Shown in pieces: positions 33,996 through 45,274 of a stretch of DNA of 64,000 nt. Below the pieces are notes generated by a model. The model saw only the letters and a list, made by a program, of their open reading frames with translations. It ran no database searches and was not told where the DNA came from. The position numbers were made by a program, and so were the translations under genes. This stretch comes from Hydrangea macrophylla (lineage: Eukaryota > Streptophyta > Magnoliopsida > Cornales > Hydrangeaceae): positions 76,389,045 to 76,453,044 of the forward strand of contig CM066985.1 of the NCBI GenBank assembly GCA_033977485.1, read 5' to 3'. Positions within the stretch are counted from its first letter, which is position 1, and each line of letters begins with the position of its first letter.

Positions 33996-34723
33996 CTATT
34001 CAATAACCATTTTCTTTCAAGCTTTGCCCTGAACTACGCTCGACTTGATTCCCGCTCGGGGATACGTAGGCAGACTTTAAAAAAAAAAAAAGAAAAAAGA
34101 AAAAGAGGGATGGCTCGCTAGGTCGAAAATACGAAAGGACGCCTAGGCAAAAATTAGAGCTAAATCCAAAGTGAGCAATAATAAAAGAGAGAAAAGAGCT
34201 CGTTAGGTCACCTCACTGGTGCCTAGGCAAAAATTATGAGCATTTGAGAGAATAAAGTCACGGTCCTTACCATAACCCCGAAATCACACTAGGGGCAAAC
34301 TTCGGCCACTCGCCTCGTTTGCCTGAACCTCTTCTAAACTAGGGGCAAACGTCGGTCATCTACCTCGTTTGCCTCACAATCATATATATCCCAAACTAGG
34401 GGCAAACTTCGGCCACCTGCCTCGTTTGCCTCTAATCGTCCTAGCATGCCCAAGCAAGTACCAAAAGCAACATCTAATTGAAATCTCGATTATAAAATGT
34501 TTTTAAAGCTCAAATGCATAGAATGAGATTCCCAAAGTAACCAAGGTTCACCGATAAACAAACTCTGAATATTACATAAGCAGGAAAGATCAAAATAAAA
34601 AAGTCTGTCGAAAAGCAATCACACATGTTCAAAGACACTGGGAGGAATAAGCAGAATCAGTCAGGTCTAGTTTTATCTTTGTGTCCTTTATTTCTTCAAA
34701 GGTCTTTAGAAATAGGCCCTTGC
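33996..34723 (+). other. Tat post-pol spacer with internal polypurine-like repeats
   Basis: Noncoding. Begins with a GAACTACG...GGGATACGTAGGCAG module (34031-34073) that recurs just before the 3' LTR at 40171-40212, then a poly-A/purine tract and three copies of CTAGGGGCAAAC. Confidence 0.7.
34288..34432 (+). repeat. Three imperfect copies of an AGGGGCAAAC repeat
   Basis: Units start at 34288, 34338 and 34395 (ACTAGGGGCAAAC followed by a CGTTTGCCT-type block, which can pair with the AGGGGCAAAC). The core AGGGGCAAAC equals the element's terminal polypurine tract at 40365-40375. Confidence 0.8.
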
Positions 34724-35704
34724 TCAGCTGGCCCAGCCCCTGATGAAAGCAGCAATGGTAGTGGCTCTGACTCTGGAAGCAAAGACCCTCTCAGTAAACC
34801 CCCGGGGGACCTCTTGAATTTGCCCATACTGTCTGGCCAATCGATGAGGATGATAGAAGGAGGTCTCTCTCAGTCCCATCAACCACACCCTCTGAAAATC
34901 CCCAAGACTGGTGGTCATAGCATAAAGGCCCCAACGCCTCACAATCCAGCAAATGTCAGCCTCAGATAAGGCGCCCATCATACCCACCCAATCAGCAGAA
35001 GTAAAATGAGTATGAAGCACAGCTCTGCGAAAATAAATTGGCGGCACATTACCGGTCCATAACTGAAGACGCTCGTAGAGCCAAGCCTGTAACACCAGAG
35101 GCGCCCCAGAAAGTGGAAGCATTCCCTGGCTTGAAGTACGATCCAAACCATTCAGGGTCTCGGCCAAAACCATGGCCATGGGATTCTTACCTGCCTTCAG
35201 CCCGAGACATACATGCACTAAGTCGCTAGAAGTGCTCGAAAATAAGAAGTGTGAAGTCATACATAGAATCAGAGCAGCCCCACGAGTAGCATCATATACG
35301 CTGGGGTTCCCAGGACTGGCATATCGAGCAATTATGGAAGTAATGTCGAGAACCTCACCTTGAAGCAGCCGGCGGGAAATAGTGATGGAACAATTCAGAT
35401 ACTCAGCCAAGCCTCGCGTAGGACTGAGGGTATCAACAGAAGGAAGAATCAGGTCCAAATCAGAATCATAGCCGAGGATGGCACAGAACTCCTCAAACAA
35501 GGGGCATATCTCCAAGCCATTGAAATTGAAGACGTGGTTCACCGGGTCCCAGTGAGCAACGGCAGCGTGCAAAAACTCAGTGTTCAGGGTCATCTGGAAA
35601 AGAGAGAATAGCTCGGTCAAGCCGTAGCTAAAGAGGTTGATCCGCTCCACACCATCCGTGATGTTCAGCCAAGCCGTGAGCTGAGCGGGATCATACAAAG
35701 CCAT
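34724..35704 (-). CDS. Tat antisense ORF: PMD-related (DUF7745-like) protein, intact
   Basis: Antisense to pol, between pol and the 3' LTR. 326 codons from the first ATG (35704) to TGA (34724); the frame is open to 35761, just after an in-frame TAG. The sequence resembles the plant family known as DUF7745 / aminotransferase-like plant mobile domain proteins: an AVAHWDPVNHVFNFNGLEIC segment, the PLFEEFCAILGY motif near residues 65-80, and a later GAPLVLQAWLYERL segment. No signal peptide or membrane span is evident. No stops, while the sense pol of the same element has six. PMD-type proteins of plants (MAIN, MAIL1) act in transposon silencing and gene control; a role here for the element is inference. 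The family call is by motif memory. Confidence 0.65.
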   Translation of the reverse strand: MALYDPAQLTAWLNITDGVERINLFSYGLTELFSLFQMTLNTEFLHAAVAHWDPVNHVFNFNGLEICPLFEEFCAILGYDSDLDLILPSVDTLSPTRGLAEYLNCSITISRRLLQGEVLDITSIIARYASPGNPSVYDATRGAALILCMTSHFLFSSTSSDLVHVCLGLKAGKNPMAMVLAETLNGLDRTSSQGMLPLSGAPLVLQAWLYERLQLWTGNVPPIYFRRAVLHTHFTSADWVGMMGALSEADICWIVRRWGLYAMTTSLGDFQRVWLMGLRETSFYHPHRLARQYGQIQEVPRGFTERVFASRVRATTIAAFIRGWAS

Positions 35705-36052
35705 ACTTTTGGTCGCGGCTCTAGGAAAATTCGAAATTTCGGCAGCACCTCCCCGTTTCACGGACTATCCCACCTGCAAGGCAAAAACACTCACTATTAC
35801 AAAACTGCCCATCGCAGTAACACCCAACAATCACAGTGCACATGTATCATCATCAACTAAAACAAGCACACAACCGCGCCTCCAAACCGGAAGCTATCCG
35901 GCCTAAAAGGCAAAACATCATAATAATTTGTCAAAGGTCACAAAATGTTCCACACATCATCCTACACTGTCCAAATAGTCACATCACCAGTACAACCCGA
36001 TCGAAAATATAAAAAAAAATAATAAAGCAAAGTCCCCGCTTGAGGGGCAGCC

Positions 36053-38236
36053 TCAGTCCTCCTCTTCTTCGTCCTCCGTCGGACCGCCCGGAGTATATGT
36101 CGGCGACGGCCTCCTCCTACCGCTCCTGTACCTTGGACCAGTCCTCGATGAACCAGCTCCGCCTCCCCGGTACTGCACACACAAATAAAATAAAGGCGAT
36201 CAGTAGGGGAACAACATAAAAAAATACAAAAACAGAGTCGAGTCAGAAACCTACCAAGGACGCCATCTGGTTGGCGGCGAACTACCGCATGCCACCCATC
36301 TGTCAAGGGTAAAATCCAGGGTTAGTACCTCATAACTTGAAGGAGCGCAAGATTAGAAACATACCCGGTGGTCTCGTGTGAGGACCAAGGACCGTAGGCT
36401 AGCCGCCAAAGCGTGACCCTCCTCAGCGTAACTCCAAGGAACATTGAGGACGCCCGCTGGCTAAGTAGGGTACCCACATGTGACTCGCGGCACCTCCATC
36501 ACTTGGGGACTGCCATCAGCGCCTAGGACATTGACGGTCCAATCCTAGGGAGGGATAGGATCGGAAGTCGGAGGAGCCTGTCTCCTATACATCTCGCGGA
36601 GCTGTAGGCACAAAACAAGTTAAAAGAAAAGAAAAATAAAAAAAACATAGGCAATGGATAAAAAACAAAAACATAAAACTCACCTCCAGGAGTGGGAAGT
36701 TGGGCATCAGGAAACGACCACGGTAAGCCTCGTAACCGGTCTCAGATAGAAAATGGTCCCAAACATCGGTGCCAGCCAAGGCCGTCAGTAGGGCATCACC
36801 AGAAAGGTCACTAGCATCCATAAGCGGGGGATTATGATGGACCCGATACCTGGAACCACCAACCACCTGCCGAGACACTCGCTCACCAAGGAACCACTGC
36901 CTGCACTCGGTACTCTCCATCAAAAGATGGCAAGAGGAAAGAGGTTTGACCGCTTGTATCTCCTCAGGGGCGGCATAGGCAACGCGCTCCCAAGGTGTCC
37001 AATCAACATTAGCAGCCGTCAGTCCGGTTAGGAAGTTTCTGAGCAAAACAATCCGGTGGGCCCCACTCTTCACCCCAACAACATCCCTTCTCCATCTCAA
37101 ACCTCGTGGGAACAGAGGCACAGGAGCCATGCCATCCTCGTCTTCGCCTGATTCATCTGCAGGGGATGGAGCTAACATCTTCAGGTACTCAAAGCTCCAA
37201 AGCTGCACAGACAAGGAAGAAAGTCAGAAAGAATATAGAAATCAAAAGCCAAGTCAAGGGATATAAAGCAAAATGCAGCACATACCTCCCAAGCTCGCCA
37301 AAATCCCCCCGTTGATTTAACATCACCTCGGGAAACCTCACCCATGTGCTTGTAAAGATGAGCTAAGGTAGCACCGTCCCAGTCATAAGAAGGGATCTCG
37401 TCGATGGTCGCCAGGCAAGAGAGAAGTCTCAAGTTCACTCGGTCATTCCGTGTCGCAAAGATTGAGCAGCCAAGGACATACAGAAGATACACCCTCAAAA
37501 GCTGGGAATTGTTCAGGTTATGATCCCCTCTGCCATAAGCCCGATAAAGCCAGCCGCAAGGAAACCAGTGCCTCTCCAAATTGGGAGGAATAGCCCCAAT
37601 CAACATCTCTACAGCCTCAGGGTCGATCTCATAGAAATAATCCAGAATCAGGCGCTTCCCGCCTACCCTCAAACCAGTAATCATGGAAAAGTCGAAGGGC
37701 GTCATGGTCATCTCGCCGAACGGCAGGTGGAAAGTATTGGTGGTGTCCCACCACCTCTCAGCCAAAGCCTAAAAGTGTGCCAAATCATTGCTGCTTTTCG
37801 AAACCAGACGAACAAAGCCTCCAAACCCAGCGTCATCGACCATCCTCTTGACGGTGGGCGAGAGTTGAGTATACCACAGGAAAGCATGAGCGAGGCTACC
37901 GTGGCCCTTCAGTGCTACTTTCGGCACTTGCACATACCAGAGACGACAAAAGTAATGCACAAAATCACTATTCACAACCCGAGGTCCAAATTCGCAAAAT
38001 CAACTTTTGAGCACAAATCGAATTTCTAACGATCTCTAGGTGTACACTACGGCTCACAAAACTAGCACAATACATGAAAATAGTCCTAAAATACCAAAGG
38101 TTTCACATACCAAGCTCGCTAGAGCCGCAGCCGAAAGATGATGTTGGGGGTCTCGTAAAATCAAGTCCGGGGTTTGCATCTCGGCTTTCATCCGTTCCTT
38201 GGCCTTCTTAGACGGTCTCCTCGAGCTCGAAGCCAT
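36053..38236 (-). pseudogene. Tat antisense six-exon plant mobile domain (PMD) gene, with stops
   Basis: Minus strand, ATG at 38236 (MASSSRRPSKKAKERMKAEM, a basic, possibly nuclear-targeting start). Proposed exons: 38236-38111, 38035-37286, 37202-36684, 36601-36365, 36299-36255, 36172-36053. Every intron begins GT (GTATG, GTATG, GTGAG, GTATG, GTAGG) and ends AG, and every exon length is a multiple of 3 (126, 750, 519, 237, 45, 120), giving 598 residues with all introns in phase 0. The PMD signature is in exon 2 (LAERWWDTTNTFHLPFGEMT then MITGLRVGG). In-frame stops at 38002 (TGA), 37771 (TAG), two in exon 4 and one in exon 5 make this copy inactive. The C-terminus is RG-rich then acidic (EDEEEED). 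Sense or antisense relation to the LTR promoter means it needs its own promoter, probably within 38240-38600. Confidence 0.7.
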
Positions 38237-38460
38237 GGATCTACAAAGAAAATGGAAGTCAAAGTTAAAACTTTCTTCTTGCAAAATTGAGCAAACCAAA
38301 ACACCAATTAAAATTCCAACTACGGGGTAGGATTACTCACCTGAGCACGCACAAGCTGCGTTTTGGCGATTTTTGGCTCCAAAAACACCCCAAAATGGCC
38401 AAGAATGAGCTTCAAAAGCTCAAAAACCCAAGATATACAAAGATGGAGTCCGGCCACCCA

Positions 38461-38520
38461 GTGTTGCCGCGGCACTGGCCAACTGCCGCCGCGGCAGTGG
38501 CCCAGTGCCACCGCGGGCCC
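38461..38520. repeat. Internal copy of the Tat GCCGCGGC palindrome cluster
   Basis: TTGCCGCGGCACTGGCC, ACTGCCGCCGCGGCAGTGG and CAGTGCCACCGCGGG in 60 bp. This is the motif of the Tat LTR module (41236-41297), here about 230 bp upstream of the ATG of the antisense PMD gene, so possibly part of that gene's promoter. Confidence 0.75.
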
Positions 38521-38789
38521 CGCTTCGCTCCGTTTCGCTCCGTTTTGACCTATTTTGGCCTTTTTCAGCCTATTTTTGGCCCCGATCAGCCCTGGTGGCC
38601 CATTCCGGTCAAGATTTGTCAGGTTTTACCCCAAGCAGGCTAAGAGTTGTCAGAACTACCTCCAGCAGGCAGAAATTGGGAAAAATTGACTCCCGAGGAC
38701 CCGAATCGGCTATTTCAGAACAACCGTCGTAAATTTTGATCAAACACAAGAGTTCCGAGAACGAATCCCGGATTTTGGCCAAGGCACCG

Positions 38790-39530
38790 AAAAATAGAAA
38801 AGAGATTCCCCGAGAACCCCGCATCATCCCCCGAGGACAGAAGCGGAAAGATACCAGCTCCCGGAGGCCCCGACCGGCCCTCTTGGATTGAGCACCGCAA
38901 GATTTTATCAACCGTGAGAGATTCAGAGTTGGGTCCTGGTTTCCGATCAAGAAAAGAGATTCCCCGAGAACCCCGCATCATCCCCCGAGGACAGAAGCGA
39001 AAAGATACCAGCTCCCGAAGGCCCCGACCGGCCCTCTTGGATTGAGCACCGCAATATTTGATCAACCGTGAGAGATTCAGAGTTGGGTCCTGGTTTTCGA
39101 TCAAGAAAAGAGATTCCCCGAGAACCCCGCATCATCCCCCGAGGACAGAAGCGGAAAGATACCAGCTCCCGGAGGCCCCGACCGGCCCTCTTAGATTGAG
39201 CACTGCAGGATTTGATCAACCGTGAGAGATTCAGAGATGGGTCCTGGTTCCCGATCAAGAAAAGAGATTCTCCGAGAACCCCGCATCATCCCCCGAGGAC
39301 AGAAGCGGAAAGATACCAGCTCCCGGAGGCCCCGACCGGCCCTCTTGGATTGAGCACCGCAAGATTTGATCAACCGTGAGAGATTCAGAGATGGGCCCTG
39401 GTTCCCAATCAAGAAGAGAGATTCCCCAAGAACCCCGCATCATCCCTCGAGGACAGAAGCGGAAAGATACCAGCTCCCGAAGGCCCCAACCGGCCCTTTT
39501 GGATTGAGCACCAAAAGATCTTGATGAAAT
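38790..39530. repeat. 154-bp tandem array, nearly five copies
   Basis: Unit start GATTCCCCGAGAACCCC at 38804, 38958, 39112, 39266 and 39420: constant 154-bp spacing, few substitutions. It lies in the Tat 3' untranslated region, a place where tandem repeats are known to arise in this lineage. Antisense frames are open across it because of the low stop content, but 154 is not a multiple of 3, so they are not a repeat protein. Confidence 0.95.
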
Positions 39531-40361
39531 CAAATTTCGATCAAAAGAAGCAGTTGAAGAGAGATCCCAGAAAGATGTCGTTTCATCCCCAGCAGATTCA
39601 GATTAATCCTCAGCGGATTCGTACACTGTCAGTTCGTTCACAGTAGTCCATTGTCGACTCATCATCTCGGTTCAAACATCGTCGGTTCATCAGTCATCAT
39701 CGCTCTAATTCAAAATATGCCATGGGGCTCCCATGTTCATCATGTGACATCTCAGGATTTCATGATCATCCCGTGACTTCTGTGTCTGTCTCTTAAATTC
39801 CAAGGCTCCCGTGTCCGTCAATTATTTGCCAAACGGCATCTCTAATTATAGTCCTCTGGGACCCCACGTTCGATTACATCCGCTTGCAAAGCACACTTCC
39901 CAAATTCTAGAAGTTTGCCCCTAGACCCAGAGTCTTCTAAACCTTGATGTCCTTATCCAAGTCATCCACCACGTCACAATCACAAACACTAGCACAACAC
40001 CAGCCCACTCGGAGTGGCACACCCCACAGCACCCGTTCATACTAGGATCATAACACTAGACATGTTAGGACTCATAACACAACTCGTATCACATCCACGC
40101 ATTGCATACCATCCTCATAACATAGCATCCGCTTGGTTGTTGCGTGTGTACATTCATTCCTTTGCGCCCCGAACTACGTCCTAGTCTGATTCTCCTTGGG
40201 ATACGTAGGCAGCTCACGCAGAGCACGACCAGCACTAGCCTCAGCATCATTGCATCTTTTGCAACGCTTTTTTTATCCTAAATCTGTAGCATCCCAAAAG
40301 TCCTGTCTCTTCAAAACATTGGCACTCGCTTGCGACATGCGTTGCCTCACAAGTTCCTGCC
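39531..40361 (+). other. Tat 3' untranslated region
   Basis: No coding sequence. Ends with CCCCGAACTACG (near 40168) and GGGATACGTAGGCAG (40198-40212), the same module as after pol at 34031-34073. Confidence 0.6.
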
Positions 40362-40375
40362 AAAGAGGGGCAAAC
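40362..40375 (+). promoter_or_regulatory. Tat polypurine tract
   Basis: AAAGAGGGGCAAAC abutting TGTAGACACC, the start of the 3' LTR. Confidence 0.8.
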
Positions 40376-43300
40376 TGTAGACACCCCATTTTGTCGGCTA
40401 TCGGATTTAGGAGACCCATATCTTGGTGGTTCAAAATGATCGTAAAAAAAGGGACTCCTGGAAGTCAGCTCTATCTCTCAGAATGCTCAGATTGACCAAG
40501 ATGCCCCTGAAAGCCCGAAGACTCCCAGATTTGGTCCCAAAGTTCTGAAAACATGCTATGTAGTAAGAAAAATGATAAAATGAGTTTTTAAGTAAAATCG
40601 GAAGAAATTGTTAGCTCCCAGAGACCCCCGGAAGTCCCGAAAGTTCCCCGAAAGTCCCCGTTGACCGGTTTGACCAAAGTTTGACCAAGTTTGACCAGAG
40701 TTTGACAGAGTTTGACCAAGTTTGACTGAAATTGTTCGAATTCACCGGAATCATTAGAAAAGTATTAAAATGAGTTTTAAAAGAGAATCGAGAGAAAACG
40801 TCGGCTCCTGGGAGCTCCCGGAGGTTCCTAGAACTTCCCGGGAATCCCAAGTTTGACCAGTTTGACCAAGATTTGACTTTGGAATTGGGGCACCGAAACA
40901 ATTTTCAAATATTTTTCATGGATACTAGAGGTCAATAGCTTTCTAACGGTATATCGCACATAATTCCTGGGTTTAAAACGAATTTATTATGGATTTTCGA
41001 AGCCGAAAAAGGCGATCAAATCGGCTTTTATCGCGAATACCGTAAACCTTTTCAAAGTGACCTATCCCCGAACTATTTTTTATGTAAATTAGACTCCATT
41101 ACCTTTCCAACGGTATAACAAAACCTCAATTTGGAGTTCGTACGCATTTTCTGTGAATTTCGGACGAAATAGGGCCTTTTCGCGAATACCGGAACTTCAG
41201 GGGGCCTAAACAGCATTATCTGGACGAAGGAGGAGCAGTGCCGCCGTGGCACTGGCCCACTGCCGTCGCGGCACTGGCCCAGTGCCGCCGCGGCACTCCC
41301 TTCCAGAGCAGTGTATTTTTGTAATTTGTTTTGTGGTCCCATTTTGATTAATTAAAAACCAAAACGACATAGTTTTATGATTTCAGATGTTTGGAGCCAA
41401 TGGGAGTACTTTCTAAATCCCAAAACCACCCCAAGTTGGCCTATTTAAACCCCCCATTGCTCTTCATTTTGGAGGAGTCAAATACAAGTTTGAGAAAAGT
41501 TTGGGAGAGAAAGTTGTAGAGATAAGGTTAGAGTAGAGAGAAAAGAAGCTTTCTTCTTTGATTTTCAAAACAAAAGTGAGTTCTAAACTTTGTTTTTACT
41601 ACATTACTCCCATTTACTTCAACATTCAATACACCCAACCACCATTTTAGTGAGCATTTAAGAGAGTGGAAGCTTCTTCCATGTCCAATGTCATTACATA
41701 TGAGTGAAACACCATGCTACAAGTTCAATACTTCATGAATATCATCTATTGATCATCATCTACTTGCTTGCTTATTCATTGTTTATCTCTTCTTACCTCA
41801 TTTCTTTTTGATTTTCTTTATTTACTTACTAGTTCATCATCATCTAAATGATGACATGAAGTTTGGGGTGAGTGAATCCTTATGGATAGTAGCTCTTGAC
41901 CTCAAAAACATGTTTGATAGATGATGATCATAACTTCAATACCTCCAAGGTATCCTTGAAGTGTATTGAAGTTATGCTCAAATAAAAAATAAGTTTCTCC
42001 AACAATCTTGGAGGTTCTTGATGATGAGTTGAATGTTGGCATTTTAAGTGGTTATAATCTTTATTGAGTATTAAAAATGCACTTTCAAAACCTCTATTTC
42101 AAAACCCCCCTCAATCCCTCTCATTTTGATTTCAAGAACGAAAACATTATTTTCCCCAAAATCTTCAAAACAGTGAGTTAAAACAGTGAGTGAGCTGAGT
42201 TCAAAGATTTCTCTAGAACTCAATACTCAACATATAGATGCAAGGCCACTTGGAAAGTCTCCCTAACTCATTGGAGAACACCCATGATTTTTGGTTTGAC
42301 TTGGAAGTACTTGAAAATGGTCCATTTGGACCCAAACATTCCTTCCAAACATTCTGCCTCTACTGTCACAGCAGCTTGACTAACTTCCAACTTCTTTTTC
42401 AGAAATATTTTCCAAAAGGGGTGGTCCCAACTTATTTTTCCCTTAACCTTCAATGTCCTAGGGAACGTTCTGTATAAAATGGGCCCCTAGATCATTCGTG
42501 TTCATTTTCTAAGATTTTTCAACATTTCAGTCGACAGTACGGACTCTGTTTCTGAGTGACCTCTGTTGTTCATATGATTTATCTCAATCTGTGATAGTTA
42601 TTAAAGATTGGCTTTTTGGGTAGTATTCTAGACACAATAAGGAACATCTCCATAAAAAATCATTCATTGAAAACGTTCCTAACCCCTCTTTTTAATTTTC
42701 CCAAGATCATGCTACTGTTCTGTCTACTATTCACAGCAAGCACATTTTAACTTTCATTCTTTGATTTGATGCTTATATGCCTTCCAAATTAGTTCATATC
42801 TTAGGAAGTAGTTCATACCACATTTGTACATATCCCATGATGATTTCATTCATTCATTCATACACATTATAGACTTCTAAGTCATTCTAGGAATCCATGA
42901 ACACAAAGCACACTACAACCTTGGCACATTCTAGATACATACATTGCATCCATGCAAGATTTGGGGCCTTCATGGCTCCTAATCTAAGAAGATTATAAGG
43001 AATGAACTTGATCACACATTCATGCTTCCCCTCGATCTAATCATCCTTTCTCATCCGTCCCGGGGATTGAGAGCTCTTCTTTTCTCAAAGATTAACATGC
43101 ATCATACTAGCTTGCTAAGCATATTTTGATTTCTTTGTTTATTTGTTTCAAGAACAATTCATGCCCCCTTTAGATTAGGAAGTCTTGATTATTTGATACA
43201 TGATTAGACGATTTTTCCTAGGTTTATTTGTGTGATTTTCACTTTACATTGTATGATATTTGACTTAAATCTTATGAATGATATCTTATCTTTTGATTTT

Positions 43301-43654
43301 CAATTTCAAGATTCTTATGTGATGTAATATACTATCATAGTATTAATTGCCGAACCATACATAGTATAAGATGATTATTTGGATGCTAATTGAGGCCCGT
43401 CGAGAGACGGGGCGAGTTGAGGGTGTTTTAGTCGTGACAAAGGCTCCTTCCTCTCTCGTACCGAAACCCCGAGCCAAGTTCTTTGGTTATGAAGGGTCGG
43501 TGCCCTTTATCCGTTTGGGTGAGTCAAAATAAGGTTTCTTGGTTCCTTAAAGACCAAGTGGCGACTCTGTATCTGTTTTCAACACACCCTTTTTCTTTTC
43601 CTTTTCAAAACAAGTTTCAAAAGCAAATAAAGCGGTGGAAGCCCGGTATCCACA
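40376..43654 (+). repeat. Tat 3' LTR (3279 bp)
   Basis: Matches 22965-26187 over its full length, with substitutions and two small length differences. Holds three GCCGCGGC-type units at 41236-41297 upstream of a TATTTAAA box near 41440. Followed by the AGAAG target duplication and E1 integrase sequence. Confidence 0.94.
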
Positions 43655-43659
43655 AGAAG

Positions 43660-44055
43660 CTAAATTTTGATGTGGACGAGAGTGGTGAGAAGAGAAAGCT
43701 TCAACTCGACGAGTTGGAGGAAATTTGAAGCGAGCTCTACGAGAGTCCTAAAGTGTACAAGGCACGTGCTAAAGCATTTCATGATAAATGGATTATTCGT
43801 AAGCAATTCATAGTTGGTAACAAGGTGTTGTTATACGATTCACGGCTCCACTTATTTTCGGGCAAGTTGCAATCCCGTTGGATTGGCCCTTACGTTGTGT
43901 ATAGAGTGTATGACCATGGAGCCGTTGAGATTCAAGATCCCGCAGATGGGACAATTTCTAAGGTCCATGGGCAACGGCTCAAACCTTTTCTTGAAGGTTT
44001 TGACACCGAGTTGGTGTCAATTCCTCTGGACGACCCCAAGGTTGGGGTTGAGTAG
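43660..44055 (+). pseudogene. pol: E1 integrase C-terminal part
   Basis: Remainder of the Athila integrase, resuming after the Tat insertion. It reads KLNFDVDESGEKRKLQLDEL, then a TGA at 43726 (an Arg codon is usual here, so C-to-T), then SELYESPKVYKARAKAFHDK, the SH3-like GNKVLLYDSRLHLFSGKL and SRWIGPYVV segment, ending at TAG 44053. No chromodomain, as expected for Athila. Confidence 0.9.
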
Positions 44056-45274
44056 GCTCTTGTGAGCTTTACTCTCTTTTTTTGTATGCCCCACGTTTCA
44101 TTTTTGGCATAAATTTTGTTCGTAGTCGTGTCCATTGCATCCACATTCTACCCGCATCCAAATGGAATTCCAAAGTTTACAACTGAGAAGAACAAGGGGC
44201 GGATCGATCTAGGTATTTGGGGGATCGATCCGCAGGTTCTTGGGGAGAATATTGACAAAACTGAGAAAAGGCGGATCGATCCGCCCATTGTGAAGGGATC
44301 GATCCGCGGATTCTGGGGAGCATTCTGCAAGAAACACCTATAAATGGATCGATCCGGCCAATATAAGCGGATCGATCCGTGAATTTGAAAGGGCACATTA
44401 ACAACGTTTTAAAAGGCCGGATCGATCTGACCTGACTTCGGATCGATCCGCGGGGAGCAGCAGCGGTTTTCATATGAGATCACTTCTCATTTCATTTTAA
44501 TCTCCCTCAAACCCTCTCAAACCCCATAGCCCATACTTCTCCAAATCTCCCCTTTGTGCTCTCTCATTGTCTTGATCTTCAACATCATTCATCCAGGGTA
44601 TGAATCTAACAACTTTCATTGACTGTTTTTCATGTTTTGATCATGGTTGCCCCCTAAGATGAATGAATTCTCCCTTTACTCACTATTTTGGAAATCTTAA
44701 CCTTAGGGTTTGATTTTTCATCATTTTCTTTGCATTGTGGGCTGATTTTTCATGTATTTTGACTGCTCCTCTTGCTCAAGCCACATTGTGGCTTGTTTGG
44801 GATAAATCCATGTTTCATTTCTTGCTTCTTGTTGAGAGTATTCTATCTGCCCACCAGGCATTCGGAAGAACGCCGCATTGAAATCCCACCGTGCATTCTT
44901 CCAATCCACACGTGCATTTTTCAAACCGTCGCGTGCATTGTTCATTTTTTCTCATTTTAGGAGCATGCTATCATTCTTGTGTGCGCTTTTTATTGTTGAT
45001 TTCATGCCATATGGCACGTCACTCTCACCCCATGCACTGCCATACACGTGTGCGTCGATCGTGCACGTGCGGTCGCATCTTTCGCCCGTGCACTTTGCCC
45101 GTGTACCGTGCTTAATGTCCTTTCGGGCATTCCATACATTGTCCTAAAATTTCATGCCTATGGGTTGGGTGTGCGCATACCTTGGGTGTTCACATGAATC
45201 TGTACTTGAGCATTTCATTAGCGTTTCGTTCATCGTCTTATTTGTGCGCGTGCTCTTGTTATTTTTCAGGCACA
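44056..45274 (+). other. E1 spacer between pol and ORF3
   Basis: Noncoding. Contains the internal GGATCGATCC array (44199-44453), then a T/C-rich stretch and the leader of ORF3 ending TTTTTCAGGCACAATGG; TTTTTCAG just before the ATG looks like a splice acceptor, consistent with expression of ORF3 from a spliced RNA. Confidence 0.55.
44199..44453. repeat. Internal array of eight GGATCGATCC palindromes in E1
   Basis: Same motif, number and length as the LTR array (7101-7358), with two units decayed to GGATCGATCT. The spacing differs and only short flank pieces (CTATAAATGGATCGATCCGG, CCAATAT) are shared with the LTR array. Position: between pol and ORF3. Confidence 0.9.

Larger units (their letters stand above)
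22965..43654 (+). mobile_element. Tat/Ogre-type Ty3/gypsy element (20.7 kb) with antisense genes
   Basis: Two LTRs of about 3.2 kb, a primer site of the type usual for Ogre/Tat, gag-protease-RT-RNaseH-archaeal-type RNaseH-integrase in one frame with six in-frame stops, then 6 kb before the 3' LTR with two antisense accessory genes, a 154-bp tandem array and the polypurine tract. The second, archaeal-type RNase H between RT-RNaseH and integrase defines the Tat lineage. Size and antisense accessory ORFs between pol and LTR also fit known Tat/Ogre variation. Confidence 0.93.

Noticed and set aside
38609..39533. Overlapping antisense open frames of 73-129 codons with repeated protein segments
   Set aside because: They are produced by the 154-bp tandem DNA repeat; the period is not a multiple of 3, so each copy is read in another frame.
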